Assembly: GCA_023807065.1 (NCBI GenBank)
Contig: JAJJLU010000338.1
Location: 34,725 to 98,724, forward strand
Origin: Isotricha intestinalis
Taxonomy: Eukaryota; Ciliophora; Litostomatea; Vestibuliferida; Isotrichidae
Direction of reading: 5' to 3'
DNA: 64,000 nt
Shown here one piece after another: positions 18,643 to 31,100 of this stretch (positions are counted from its first letter, which is position 1; every line of letters starts with the position of its first letter). The notes under the pieces were generated by a model, which did no database searches, was not told the DNA's origin, and was given only the letters and a program-made list of their open reading frames with translations. A program made the translations under genes and the position numbers.

Positions 18643-21600
18643 ATGGATGATTTTGAAGAATTATTAGCAAGTGAATCTGATGAGGAACATAATAAGGAAG
18701 TAATAAGAAATAGTAATATTTTTACAAATTTTGATAATGTTCAAAATCAAGAAAATATTGTTAAAAAACCTTCTAAAGATATTTTTAAAGGATTATTAAG
18801 TGATGAATCAGAAGAATCAAATCATATTTCTCATAAAAAATCAAAAAAAAAAGAGGAAAGAAAATCTAATTCTTTATCTTTTAAACACAAAAAAAAAAAA
18901 TAAAATTCTTTTAAATCATAAGAAAAATAAACCAATAAATAATATTTTTACATCAGGTATTCAAAGTAAGAAAAGACATATTCCAAAAGAAAAGAGAATA
19001 ATGAAATATAATGATAACAACGAAATGGAAGAAGTAAAAAATATAAATAATATTCAAAATGAAAATGATGATATTAATGAATTAAATAATTTAATAGATA
19101 ATTCAGATGAAAAAATAACAAATAATAATATCATAACAAAAGAAAATAATAATAATAATAAAATTAATACTTATAATAATAAAATTAATAATCCTATTAA
19201 TAACAATAATTCTAAAACTAATAAAGAAAATATCAATACAAATCTTCCAAAAAAATTTGAAGAACCTCATTCACAAAATCATTTAAATAAAAATGAAAAA
19301 ATAATAAAAGATAATGTTAAAAATGATAATCAATATTATTTACCAATGAATAAAGATACAATTTCAAAAGAAGAAACACCCAAAATTAGTAAATTTAGTA
19401 AAATTATTGATCGTAATGTGTCAGAAAGTTATTATCTAAAACTAAAACCAGATATTGATAAAATATTAAGTAGTGAATTAACAGAGACAAAAGAAATAAA
19501 AGAACAAAATTCAAAAATTAAATTTATGTTAGAAGAATTAAATATCATTCAAAAAGCATTAGATAAGAAAAAACATAATAATGAATTTTTATTTACACAA
19601 GAACACTTTTCAAAAATTGAGAAAATAACAAATGATTATAAAGAAGAGTATGAAAATTTAAAAAATAGAATGAATATATTTAGTGAAAAAAAATATGAAT
19701 CTAATGAAAAAGAAAATATTTTAGATGAAATAAATTATTATGAAAAAAAAAATCAATATTATAAAACATTTAATAAAGTTAATGAAGATATTATATCAAG
19801 TAATGAAAAAAGTCCTCAAATCAAAGAAACTTCAGTTAAATATGTTGAAATGAATTATGAAAATTTAAAATTAGAAAATAAAAAATTAACTAAAATAATT
19901 AAAAAAAATAAAAATCAAATTTCAAAAAATGAAAAAACTCTTACAGAATTAAATAAGCAATTATTAGAGTTACAAAATAATGCAAAAGATAATTATAATA
20001 TTGATGAAAATTTTAATAAAGAAATTTTTGGTATTATTAATAAAGATTTAATTGAAGAAAAAGAGAAAATAAAAAAAAAATTAGAAATTATTTTAAATTT
20101 TGCAGAATTAGAAAGGAAAAAATATGAAGATTTTATTTCAATAAAAGAACAAGAAATTAAAAGGAAAACAAATGAAATAAATAAATTTTCAAATTTATTA
20201 AATAAAGAATCAAGTAGAAGTGAAATGACAGAAAAAGAATTAAATGATAATTTAACTCCTTTATTAAATTTACAAAAGCAAATAAAAAGAAAAAAAGAAA
20301 TAGAAAGGAAAAAACAAATGGAAGAAAATATTATTAAAAAAGTAAAGCAAAAATTAGAAGAAAAAGAGAAAAAAGAAAATCAAAAAAGAAATAAATTAGT
20401 ATTAATTCAAAGTTTATCATTAGAGAAAATGAAAAAAAAATTAATAGAAAATAATAATAAAAATTCTTTTAATACAATATCAAATTCTTCAAGACAAATA
20501 AAAGTTGATAAAATTAATAATATTATAAATAATTCTAAAAGTAATATTAGTAATTTTTTCCTTACTGAAGGTAATCAAAGTATGGGAAATGATTCTAAAA
20601 GTAGAAATATAAGCTTAAAAAAACAAAATCTTAAAACAAATTCTTCTCAAAATACTTATTCGAGTAAAACTGAATTTTTGTCAGCTAAACAAAAAGGAAA
20701 AATTGCGAATAAAGCCATTAGATTAATATATGATAAAGATAAATTAAATGATAATACTATTACTCACAATAAAACTTTAACTAATAATAATTATAGTAAA
20801 TATAAGAAAATTTATCTTGATATTAAAAAAAAAGATGCTGATTTTAAGAGTGAGAAAAATATTCACAAATTAACAAATGAAAATAAAACAATTAATGAAG
20901 AAAAAAATAAAATTGAGAAAAATAATGAAGAACAAAATAATAAAAATGATAATCAGGAAATAAATCATAAAAAAAGTTTGAAAAAAAATAATGAGAAAGA
21001 TAATCAAAATATAAAAGAACAAAAAAAAAACAATTTAAACCAAGAAGAAAATAAAGAAAGAAATATAAATGAAAAAAATCCTATAAGAGATATTAATAAA
21101 AATTATACTCAAAATATAAGAGATAATCATATTAATCAAAATAATTCTCAAAGTTCAAAAGAAAATAATAAAAATAACACAGAAAAAAAAACTATAGATA
21201 GAGCAAATTCATTTCAAAAAAATCCGGTTCTAAAGGAAGAAAAAGAAGAAAAAGAAGAAAAAAATACAAATTTAAGCAGTGATAAAATGAAACTTATAAT
21301 GTTATCAAGTGATATATTTAAAAAAATTAATGAAAATAATAATAGTTATCAAAATTATAATACTCCAAAATTTAAAGAGTTTGAAGAAGATGAATATAAT
21401 TTACATCATCATATTTTTCCTTATAAAAGTCATTTTAGTAAAAATACTAACAAAAAATTTATAGACGAAGATTCAGATCTTGAAAATGGAAATATTAGAC
21501 AAAAAATTATTAAATCTGATGATAATAATGAAGAAATTGATTCTGAGAAAGTAAATATTTCCAAAAAAAATTCAGTACAATCAAATAATCAAGAATCTTC

Positions 21601-21934
21601 AAATTTTAAATCTATTTCTAATAAAAAAAGTTATTCACCAAATCATAATAGTGAAGATATAAAAATCAATTTTAATAAACACGAAAATTATGCAAAACGT
21701 AATTTAAAATCAAAAATAAGTTTTAATAAAATCAGCAAAAAAATTTTTGAGCATAATTCTTCATCTTCTTTGCATAAAGATAAAAAACTAAAAAGAAAAG
21801 AGAGCCTTGATGATAATATTTCCGATATTGCAAATATTAATCAAAATAATACCAACAATTCTTATGAAGATTCTTTTTTTTCTTCTGATGATAATGAAAT
21901 TGAAGTCGACGTTATTCCTAAAAATAATGATTAA
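18643..21934 (+). CDS. Large Asn/Lys-rich coiled-coil protein, frame broken at an A12 run
   Basis: Read as one gene of roughly 1,097 residues. The first 86 codons (MDDFEELLASESDEE..., acidic Ser-rich) end at TAA 18901-18903 directly after twelve A's (18889-18900). The frame one base further on continues open for more than 1,000 codons to 21934. No GT...AG intron fits the gap, so either one A is extra in the sequence or the ribosome shifts +1 there. The long part has coiled-coil blocks (~residues 230-560, heptad-like KLENKKLTKIIKKNKNQISK), then basic disordered sequence rich in N, K and S and an acidic end. It starts 95 bp from TRAPPC3. No family is recognised; a cytoskeletal or basal-body role is only a guess. 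Confidence 0.75.
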
Positions 21935-22345
21935 CAAAATAATTAATAGATATTTATGTTTATTACTTTATCATAATTAAACAAATAATAAATAATGGTA
22001 ATTATTTGATATTTTAATATAATTATTTGATAAATTTTTTAAGAATTTATATGAAATTTCAAAAATGTTATTCTTTATTTATAATAATTATTCAATAATT
22101 CAAAATGAAAATAATTAGTAGTTTTTTAGTTAATGTATTCTTTTAATAATGTATAAATTGAATGAATTTAAATAACATTAAAAAATTATGATTAAATAAA
22201 TAAGACAACTATTTTTGTTTTTTTTTTTATTGTTATTCAAATATTAAAAATTTTAATAAAAACAGTAAATATTATTATTGACCCTTTTTCATTTTTAAAA
22301 ATAAAATAATATAAATAATATTAATTAATCTTTTTGATTTATTAT
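21935..22345. other. Spacer between convergent genes
   Basis: 411 bases of A/T, no supported feature. Confidence 0.4.
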
Positions 22346-22847
22346 TCAATAAAAGCCTATAAACTTTATGACATTTGTAAAGAAATTTGTTTCACCAAAA
22401 ACTCTATAAGAAACCATATTTGTTGTACTTATAATTAATTTTATCAAATTAAAAAGTGACAAAATCATATAATAAACAAATTTAATTTTATATGAAAAAG
22501 AAAAGTCTTTATAATCTTTTTTTACTTCCCCAATAGCATAATAAGTTTTATATTTCTTTAAAACAAATCTAAAAAAATAAAAAAATGAATAAATACATTT
22601 GTAAATTATAAAAAAATAACGGTAAACATACAACAATCTGAAACCAATTACCAAGAAAAATTGCAGTCATTACATTAAAACATAAAATCATAAATTCAAT
22701 TGGAAAATATTTTAAAATTGTATCAGAAAGTTCAGTCGATTTTTCTGGTTTAAATTCAAGATCATCAACTAAACTAAATATATAAATACAAATTGCACAA
22801 TTAAATAAAGAGCCTGCAAAATTAATTAGTGCTATTATTGTTAACAT
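22346..22847 (-). CDS. Cornichon/Erv14-family cargo receptor
   Basis: Two exons on the - strand, 22847-22597 and 22568-22346, joined across a 28-nt intron to give 157 aa, matching cornichon length (about 140-160). Exon 1 starts with a membrane segment (MLTIIALINFAG...), then the loop SLVDDLEFKPEK, then FPIEFMILCFNVMTAIFLGNWF and CLPLFFYNLQ, the conserved core (LP-yliH ... flgnWf-l-lnlPlL-Yni). Exon 2 has the short lumenal/cytosolic loop and a final span, KFVYYMILSLFNLIKLII. Cornichons recruit transmembrane cargo into COPII vesicles at the ER. It is separated by only 32 bp from the upstream gene on the same strand. Family by pattern, not by search. Confidence 0.85.
22569..22596 (-). other. Intron (28 nt) in cornichon gene
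   Basis: On the - strand it begins GTATTTATTC and ends TTTTTTAG. Removing it restores YNLQIFVLKKYK, running from membrane core to the final loop. Confidence 0.88.
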
Positions 22848-22879
22848 TTTTAATTTATTTTTAAAAATTTATTTAATTT

Positions 22880-23603
22880 TTACACTAAAATATAATATAT
22901 ATATTGAATTAATTCTAAATGATAATGATATGTTTTATTCTTTTTTTGTTCTATTTTTTCAGGAGAATCTTTATATTTATTAGAATCTTTACTTGAAATA
23001 CTTTGATATATTTTATTTTTATTTATGATTTCTTCATTAATCCTACAGGATTTTAATATTGTTTCTTTTGGAATGTTTGGAAAAAAATTTTCCATAATTT
23101 CAAAACAAAAATCTTTGACTTCTTCAAATCTGTGAACATAATAATTCGTAATTCCAAAATAATACATTTGATTTAAAAGGTCTTTATGAATTGTCCCAAA
23201 TTGAATTTCAATATCTCCAATTTGGTATCTTTTATATTCAATTTTATATTTTTTTCTAATATCAAATGCTTGCATTTTCTCAAAAATCTTCAAAAAATTT
23301 GAATCTACTTCACTTATAAGAATTTTATATAAATCATTATCTATTTTTGTTCTATTTAAAATATAATTATCAGCTTCAACTTTTTTATTAAACAAAAATA
23401 ACTCTGTTATGGCAGTAATTTCTCTTTTAATATAACATAATCTCATTATTATTTGTTCATTTCCAATACTTTCAGCTCCAAAATCTTTTATAATTCTTTC
23501 AAATTCTTTATTAAAAATTTCTGGATCATTCGTTCCTAAAAGAATTGAACAGTCAAATAATCTAAAAAAAATTAAATATAAAAAAATACAAAGAAATTGA
23601 CAT
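22880..23603 (-). CDS. Putative Mediator subunit 18-like protein
   Basis: Two exons, 23603-23590 and 23561-22880, 231 aa after removal of a 28-nt intron. The tiny first exon supplies only MSIS plus two bases. Order of elements matches Med18: an N-terminal strand SLLFDCSILLG with a following helix (EIFNKEFERIIKDFG), a variable middle, then NFLKIFEKMQAFDIRKKYKIEY-KRYQIGDIEIQFGTIHK, resembling the FL-eMGF-...-kG--f--g-mkI-v-ki region, and a final helix EVKDFCFEIMENFFPNIP. Med18 is a head-module subunit with a barrel shared with Med20, which is the main alternative. The identification is by recalled pattern only and is tentative; the gene structure itself is well supported. Confidence 0.5.
23562..23589 (-). 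other. Intron (28 nt) in Med18-like gene
   Basis: On the - strand GTATTTTTTT ... TTTTTTAG, nearly the same length and ends as the cornichon intron. It joins an ATG with five codons to the long frame. Confidence 0.8.
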
Positions 23604-24015
23604 TTTTAAAATAAAATTATCTTTAAATTATATATTTTTCATAAAAATAGATTATGTGTCAAAAATAAAAATAAAATTATTATGATAAAATGAATATTTT
23701 CAATAATTTAAAATCTCCGACACAATTCATTAAACAGAGAAAAAATTAAAAAAACTTTTCTTAAATATGATTATAATAATGAATTTAAAGTTCACTATAG
23801 TAATTTTTTTGATTTTTAAAATATTCATATCAAAAGGAAGTTATTAAAAAATATTTATAAATTTATTTTATCTAAATATCTTTTTTATTAACCATTAAAA
23901 ATATGTTTACATAAAAAATAAAAAAAAATGTCAAATTTCTAAGTAATTCTAACTCAACATTAATTTAATTGAATAATAAATAATTCTTATTGAATTTAAA
24001 AAAATTAAAAAAAAT
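23604..24015. other. Spacer, nothing recognised
   Basis: 412 bases of A/T between two - strand genes; it includes the promoter of the Med18-like gene. Confidence 0.4.
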
Positions 24016-24567
24016 TTATTTTTGTTCAAAATTAAGAGTTTCAGTAGCATTACCAAACATATCAACAGAAAACAAATCTTGAATTTTAATATCTTTAGTG
24101 AAATTACAAAATTCTTCATAAGAAATTTTTCCATCTAAATCTTTATCAGCAGCAATTAAAGTTCTATCACTTAATTGTTGAATTTGAATATCAGTTAAAT
24201 TATCACCAACAAGCATTTTTAAACAATGAAATAAATCACCATTAGATAAATAACCATCATTATTCATATCATAAATTTGAAAAGCAATTTTTTGTTTTTC
24301 TTCTAATTTAGCATCACTTGTTAATGCACTTAAACCCCAAACAAATTCATAAAAACTTATTTTTCCATCTCCATTTTTATCAAATACATGTATTATTCTT
24401 TGTACTATTGGATTGTCTTTTAATTCTGGAACATCAAAAAATTCATCTGGCTCTATTAATCCATTTTTATTTGCATCCATTGATATAAAATTTTTATATA
24501 ATATTTTTAACTCCTTTTTATCAAAATTTATTTGAGCTTTGTCATTTCCTAAAGGTGCTGTTCCCAT
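24016..24567 (-). CDS. Calcineurin B regulatory subunit
   Basis: 183 aa with four EF-hand loops at 31-42 (DANKNGLIEPDE), 63-74 (DKNGDGKISFYE), 100-111 and 141-152 (DKDLDGKISYEE), all with acidic first and twelfth positions except loop 3, where position 12 is D. It begins MGTAPLG with a myristoylatable G2, and has the CNB-type linker LVGDNLTDIQIQQLSDRTL. It would confer Ca2+ control on the calcineurin A phosphatase, whose gene is not in this window. Compared with calmodulin it is longer and has the CNB C-terminus, so confusion is unlikely; an NCS/CBL-type sensor is the only alternative. Confidence 0.92.
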   Translation of the reverse strand: MGTAPLGNDKAQINFDKKELKILYKNFISMDANKNGLIEPDEFFDVPELKDNPIVQRIIHVFDKNGDGKISFYEFVWGLSALTSDAKLEEKQKIAFQIYDMNNDGYLSNGDLFHCLKMLVGDNLTDIQIQQLSDRTLIAADKDLDGKISYEEFCNFTKDIKIQDLFSVDMFGNATETLNFEQK

Positions 24568-24785
24568 TTTTTATTTTTTATAAATTTTATTTGATTTTGT
24601 TTTATTTATTTATGTTTAATTTGGAATATTTAATTTATTAAATTTTTTATAAAAATTAAAATTAATTATTTTTTAAGGCTTTTTATAAATTTAATCAAAG
24701 AAAAAAGCAAATATTTCATATTTATTAATAATTATATAAAATACAACTATATTCATAGATGAATAATTTAAATTAGATTTATATT

Positions 24786-26858
24786 TTACTGATTAAAGAA
24801 AATAATTATAATGGAATGATCATCAACAACAGTATCATATTTATTCCATAATTCAACACTTTTTTTAATAATAACATCACAACATTCTTTCGGATCATTT
24901 TTTTTATAATATTTATTTATAATATGAGCAATTTTTTCATTAGTTAAAAACTCAAAAATCCCATCACTTCCACAAATAATATATTTGCAATTAATATCAA
25001 TATCAAATTCTTTAATTTCAGGTTCACTAATAACTCCAATTAAATCTGCTAATTTATCTCCAATAGATCTAGCCATTGCAATTCCAGGATAATTTTCATT
25101 TTTTTTAAAAACTCTCATTGGTCCAATAGGTTCATTATTTTCAATATATTGTCTAATTTCTCCACCTTTAGATTCAATTCTTTCTTTTTCACTTGGATTA
25201 TCTGGTTTTTGATCTGAAGAAAGTTCAATTATAGTTTTATGATTTTTTATCATAAATGCTCTTGAATCTCCTATATTTGCACATATTACTTTCTTACCTA
25301 TAATAATTACTAAATTACATGTTGTTCCACTGTATTTTGATTCTTCCTCATAATCATTAAATAATAAATTTTCTGATTTAGATATTAAATCTCTTATAAA
25401 TTCATAATTATTTTCTTTTATATAGGAATATATTTCATTTGTATTTTTAGATATTTGTTTCAATTTTTCATCATTCAACAATATATTTTTCATTGTCTTT
25501 ACTATAAATTGACTAATTAAATGACCTTCATTTCCATGTCCATCAAAAACTCCAAAAATAGAAAAGTTATTATTATTATTTATATTTAATATTTCTAAAA
25601 TTGAATCTTGATTTATTTTTGGTCCTTCTTCATTTTTTCCAGCTTGAGTTAAAAAGTAATAATTCTTTATTGTACCATTTAGAATTTTTAAAATTAAATC
25701 ATCACTTGTTTTCTTTTCTATAATTATCTTTTCTCTATCTTGTTGAGAATTTGGATTTGATAAATTTATACATGATATATTTTTTTTTGATGGAATTTTT
25801 TGAGAAAATAAATCATTCACAAATGATATTATATTTATATTTTCTTGTTTTGGTTCTTCTTTTTCTTTTTTTTCTAAAGTTATATTATCATCTATATTTT
25901 CATTTTTTTTTATATTTTCATTTTTATTTATATTATCATTTTTATTATTATTAATTATTTCATTTTTATCTTCTGTTGTCTTTATTAATTCCTTTTCTTT
26001 AATATTTAAATTTTTTTCATTTAAAACATTATTTTCTTTATTTTTGTTTTTATTTGGTGAAGAATTCATTTTTATTTTATTAAAATTAATTAATATTTTT
26101 TCAGAACTAGCATTATTTTCATTCAAATTTAATTTGTCTGATAAAATATTATCATGATTTTTTTCAATAGGTTTTAACTTAATTTTAGGAATGAAACTAT
26201 TAGATTCAATTTTTTTTATAACAATCTCTTTTTTATTTTCAATTCCTAATTCATATTTTATTTTGAAAAAATCCATTCCATATAAACTATGATTTTTATG
26301 ATGTTTAAAAGAATCTAATTTATTTAATTTAGGAAAAATATGAATATTTGATATAGGCATTGAATTAGTAAAATTATTGTTATTTTCTTTTTCTTGATGA
26401 TTTGTTAAATTCATATGTAAATTAACAATATTAATCGGATATTTGAAATTTTTATATTTATTATTTTCACTAGAATTTCTACTTTTTTTTTCTAAAATAT
26501 GATTTGAAATATCTTCTTTTGAATTTTTTATTTTATATTTTTTATTTTTAAGATTTCCAGATATAAAAACACTACTTATTTTATTATTTTTACTTTGAAA
26601 TTCATGACTTTTTATTAATGGATTTGGAATATTTTCATTAAAAGCAAAATTTAAATTGTTTTGATCAAAAAAATTCCTATTAATTTTATTGACTGGTGTT
26701 TTTAGAGATAATTTTTTGTTTAATGAACTCACATTTTTATTTTTTTTTTCTGGTAACAATTGATTAAATGAAAGTTGAGTCTTTTTTATTTTATTTTGTT
26801 CAAAATTTTGAGGAAAAAAGATATTTGCTTTTAGTTTTATTGTATTTTTTTCTTTCAT
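24786..26858 (-). CDS. PP2C-type (PPM) serine/threonine phosphatase with long disordered N-terminus
   Basis: 690 aa. The catalytic domain occupies the last ~290 residues: the metal-binding FDGHG (about 438-442), CANIGDSRAFM, SSDQKPDNPSEKERI, MARSIGD, CGSDGIFEFL and the terminal VVDDHSIIIIFF, where the family usually has D-N-I/V-T. All the metal-ligand aspartates that can be placed (FDGHG, GSDG, VDDH) are present, so it should be an active Mg/Mn enzyme. The first ~390 residues are Asn/Lys-rich with repeated NENIKKNENID units and no domain. PP2Cs of this style counteract stress- and Ca-linked kinases. It ends ~220 bp from calcineurin B on the same strand. Confidence 0.93.
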   Translation of the reverse strand: MKEKNTIKLKANIFFPQNFEQNKIKKTQLSFNQLLPEKKNKNVSSLNKKLSLKTPVNKINRNFFDQNNLNFAFNENIPNPLIKSHEFQSKNNKISSVFISGNLKNKKYKIKNSKEDISNHILEKKSRNSSENNKYKNFKYPINIVNLHMNLTNHQEKENNNNFTNSMPISNIHIFPKLNKLDSFKHHKNHSLYGMDFFKIKYELGIENKKEIVIKKIESNSFIPKIKLKPIEKNHDNILSDKLNLNENNASSEKILINFNKIKMNSSPNKNKNKENNVLNEKNLNIKEKELIKTTEDKNEIINNNKNDNINKNENIKKNENIDDNITLEKKEKEEPKQENINIISFVNDLFSQKIPSKKNISCINLSNPNSQQDREKIIIEKKTSDDLILKILNGTIKNYYFLTQAGKNEEGPKINQDSILEILNINNNNNFSIFGVFDGHGNEGHLISQFIVKTMKNILLNDEKLKQISKNTNEIYSYIKENNYEFIRDLISKSENLLFNDYEEESKYSGTTCNLVIIIGKKVICANIGDSRAFMIKNHKTIIELSSDQKPDNPSEKERIESKGGEIRQYIENNEPIGPMRVFKKNENYPGIAMARSIGDKLADLIGVISEPEIKEFDIDINCKYIICGSDGIFEFLTNEKIAHIINKYYKKNDPKECCDVIIKKSVELWNKYDTVVDDHSIIIIFFNQ

Positions 26859-27015
26859 AGAATCTATAATTTTTTTTCAAAAATTCTAAAAAAAATTATA
26901 ATATTTAAAATAATAAATTAATTAATTAATTACAATAAAATTTTATTTACTTAAATTATATGTATAAAATAAATTTTGTATTTATTCAATTGAGCTCATT
27001 AAATATTTAAATTAT

Positions 27016-27852
27016 TTAATCATTACAAATAGAGATATTATTAACTTTACCTTTACTACGTTTTTTACTTAATACTTTTTTTTCTTTTTTATTATAATAT
27101 TCTTTAATTATTTTATCATTATCCTTTCTACAAAAAGGACACATATACTTAAAATTAGGATTCAAAGCAAGTTGTTCAATGTTAGTATATTTTCCTTTTT
27201 TTTCTTCGCATTGCATATGTTCCCATCTTAAGCAATAATCACATTGAATCCATTTTTTTTTATCATAATATGAAGTATTAAAATCAAAATCTCTAAATAC
27301 TATGTTACAATAATAACAATAATTTCCCTTTTTATATGCTTCATAACATTTTTCACATAAATTTAAATTTTGAGATTTATAAGATGAACAAGCATAAAAT
27401 TTTGATTGATAAATTTTTGAAGGATCATCTACTATAATTGCACAAATTTTATTTTCGCATTTTTTTGAATAATTCTTTGACTCAAATAAACTTAAATCAA
27501 ATTTTTCAGTTTTTGAATTTAGATAATCCAATGTTATTTCTCCTTTTTCTAATTGAGAATCAAAAGATACAATTAATAAATCTAAATAATTAGATTTAAA
27601 TTGATTTAAATTTTTTTTTTCTTTTTGGACTTTTAATTCAGAAAAATTCTTTTCAAAAAGTTGCTTTTTATTTTGTGAATTAATCCTTTCATATTTTTTT
27701 GAAGTTTGAAAAAAATTTGAAATACTTATTTCTTCTTTTAATTTTGGGGATAATTGATTTTGATTGGATATATTTGAATTGGTTGATAAGTTTGTTAAAT
27801 GTGATTCATATATGAAATCTTCTTCGGGGATAGATGATGTATAATTTATCAT
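27016..27852 (-). CDS. PHD-finger-like zinc protein
   Basis: 278 aa. A Cys-rich C-terminal half contains CENKICAII, CEKCYEAYKKGNYCYYC, then WIQCDYCLRWEHMQCEEKK and MCPFC. The order C-x2-C ... C-x2-C-x4-H-x2-C ... C-x2-C, with a Trp before the His, is the PHD finger pattern; an extra Cys block precedes it as in extended PHD modules. PHD fingers read histone H3 tails, which is worth noting because the window also carries an altered H3, though no link is shown. The N-terminal 120 residues are Ser/Asn-rich; the C-terminus ends in a basic patch, KKVLSKKRSKGK, a possible nuclear signal. Confidence 0.75.
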   Translation of the reverse strand: MINYTSSIPEEDFIYESHLTNLSTNSNISNQNQLSPKLKEEISISNFFQTSKKYERINSQNKKQLFEKNFSELKVQKEKKNLNQFKSNYLDLLIVSFDSQLEKGEITLDYLNSKTEKFDLSLFESKNYSKKCENKICAIIVDDPSKIYQSKFYACSSYKSQNLNLCEKCYEAYKKGNYCYYCNIVFRDFDFNTSYYDKKKWIQCDYCLRWEHMQCEEKKGKYTNIEQLALNPNFKYMCPFCRKDNDKIIKEYYNKKEKKVLSKKRSKGKVNNISICND

Positions 27853-28196
27853 CTTTAATTAATTTTTTGATAATTAGTTAATTATTTAATTCTTACTTTT
27901 TGGCTCTTGACATATTTTTAATTTTTTTATTCATTTAAACTTTTTGAAGAACAAAAATTATATAATTAAATATAATTATTTTTTAAAAATTCAGAAAAAT
28001 AAATATTTTTATCATTTAATTATATTTTATAAATATTATTTATTTTAATTTTCATGTTTATAATAAGAATTTTCATATGAATTTAAATTTTTATTTTTTA
28101 TTGTTGTGAAATTAGATTTTTTATTTGTTATAAATATGATTAAAATAAAAAAAATAAAGTTAAAATTAAATTAAATTAATAAAATTAAATAAAAAA
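27853..28196. other. Divergent-promoter spacer
   Basis: 344 bases between the starts of the PHD-like and MARK-like genes; A/T only, no motif recognised. Confidence 0.4.
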
Positions 28197-31100
28197 ATGA
28201 ATAAGGAGCAAATACAATCTGATATATTTGTTTCTTCAAATAAATCAAAAATAAAATCAAAATTAATCTCATTCTCTTTAGCAATGAATAATTCAAATAT
28301 AAAGCAAAATTCATATAAAAATACTTCTAATTTTAAATTTAAAACACAAAAAACTTCTCCAGAAAAAACAATTTTAAAGCAAGATGTGAAAAATGTAATA
28401 AATGAACCTTTAAAAATTAAAAATGATAAAAATAAAATAAACGAAATTGATAATTCTGATAAAGATATTTTAAATGCAAATGAAGAATATATGAAACAAA
28501 AAATATTAAAAAAGAAATTAGACTCTTCAAATATGAAAAGAGCAAATTTTTTAAATTTTTCTAATTTATTTCATAATTTAAGTGCAAATAATCGTCAATC
28601 AACATTTAATAATCAAAATTTATTTAATCAAACAAAGAAAAATAAAATTAAAATTCTTCCTACTAATATAAATTATCAAAAAGCAATATTAATAAATAAT
28701 TCTATTAATTCTCCTAAAGTAGAAGACAGTAAACAAAAAATAACTTCATTTTCATCAATATCATATTTAAATCATTATATGGGAAATAATAATAATAATT
28801 CAAGACCTTTAACTTTAACAGGTTCTGTTATTGTACATCAAACTAATAAAAAAAGTGATAATTTAGATAATAAAAATATAATTAATGATATTAACAATAA
28901 TATAAATAATTTTAATAAAAAAGAAAAAAGTAAAAGTATTTCAAATAAAAATGAATTTTTACAAGATAATAAAAAAATTAGTATTACTCAACCTGTTACT
29001 AATAAAAATTCAAGAAGAACATCAAATGATAAAAAAGCAATTAATAATCCTTTAATTCAAGGGAAAAAAAATTCAATATTAACGAATTTAACTCATAATA
29101 AATATGTAAACCAAAATTTAAATTCAAAAAATTATTTAAGAAATAATAAAATAGATGATTTTTTCACAAGTCAAAGTGTAAATAATTTGAAATCAAATAG
29201 AAATGATAAATTCCAAATTAAAAAAAATCTTCTTTCTTCTTCTTCAAATAATGTTAATATAAAAACACAAAGTGACAATTCTCCTTCAAGTTCAAAAAGA
29301 AAATCTTTTACTCAAGGAAATAAAACAATTAAAACTAAAAAGAAAAATATATCTACAAATAATAATCACAATAATTTCAGGAATGAAAATTTATTCTTTT
29401 CTAAATATTTAGTTAAAACTTCTTCTTCTGGAATTCAAAAAGGAAATTTTTCAATTTCTTCTAAAGAGAATTTAAATTTAGATTATAATAAAAAATTATT
29501 CAATAGTAAACCTCCAAGTCATGGCATAAGTAAAACAATTTCTCATAAAGCTTCTATCAGTCATTTGAAAAGTAATGGTGAGATTGAAAAAAATAATTTA
29601 AATTTATTACCAAAAAGTTCAAAAATTACTGCAAAGAAAACTTTAATGATTAATCAAAATATTTTTAATTCTAATAATTCCTCAAATAAAAAAACAAAAT
29701 CTATTTTTAAAGAAGAAGAAAAAAAAAGAAAAAAACTTAAAAATAATTTCCATTCAAATCCTGAAAATTTAGATAAAAATTTATTAAAAGATTTTTCTTT
29801 TAATACAGAAGTGGAAGAAATAGAAATAAGTGAAAAGGAAAAAAATGAATTACTTCAAAATGGAAATTATTATAAGAAATTATCTGAAAATTTATCTAAA
29901 TATATAAAAAGTTATTATAGGAAATATAATCATTATCCTAAAACAAAATTATCATTTTATAAATTTGGAAGATTAATAGGAAGAGGAGCTTTTGGAAAAG
30001 TAAATTTAGGACTTCATATATTAACAGGAAAAATAGTAGCAATAAAGTCATTTAATAAAAACAAATTAAAAGATGAAAATTCAAAATTAAAAATATATCA
30101 TGAAATAAATTTAATGAAAATCCTCCATCACAATTCTATAGTAAAAATATTAGAAACTTTAGAAACTCCAAATTATATATTAATAATAATGGAAAATATA
30201 AGTGGAGGTGATTTATTAAACTTTGTAAAAAAAAGAACAAAACTAAATGAAAAAATATCAAAATTTATATTTAAACAATTAATAACATCAATAAAGTATA
30301 TTCATTCAAAAAATATAATACATAGAGACATAAAATTAGATAATATTCTAATAGATTTAAATAACAATATAAAAATATGTGATTTTGGAGTAGGAAAGCA
30401 ATATATTAAAGGAGATAAATTAAAAGATAAATGTGGAACTCCTGCATATATAGCACCAGAAATATTAAAGAATTTTGGATATGAAGGTCCTCCAGTTGAT
30501 ATTTGGTCTTCTGGTGTTGTTTTATATGCTATGTTAAGTGGTACTGTCCCTTTTAAAGCTAATCAATTAAAAGATTTACATAAAATGATTTTAAAAGGTA
30601 ATTACAAAAAAATAAATGGTATTAGCTCTAATGCTCAAGATTTAATTGATAAATTATTAGAGGTTGATCCTAAAAAAAGAATTTCTATTGAAGGTATTTT
30701 TAAACATCCTTGGATGAATGATAAAAATATTTTGGATAATAAAATCTTTGATGAAGGAAATTCAAATATTAATAATATTGATGAAGGGAAAATTAAATTA
30801 TTTACTAAAGCTGAAATTGTTCTTTTATCAAAAGAAAAAATTGATTATAGGAATTGTGAAAAAAATGAAATGTTGGAAAATTTTACTTTAAAAAATTTAT
30901 ATACTATTAACGATGAAGTTAACAAAGATATTCGTACCAAAAGTGTAATTCTTGCTCCTTTTAATTCTACTATTGAAACTAATGAAGAAAGAGAAAAATT
31001 TTTATTAGAAAATAATAATGATTTAAACATTAGAAATGATGTATTTTTATTCAGTGAAAATACAAAAGTTTTAAATAGACAATATGAATTAAATAATAAC

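Noticed and set aside
18643..18903. Independent 86-aa acidic protein
   Set aside because: Composition flows directly into the next frame, which has no ATG of its own in suitable context at the junction, so one broken gene is more likely.
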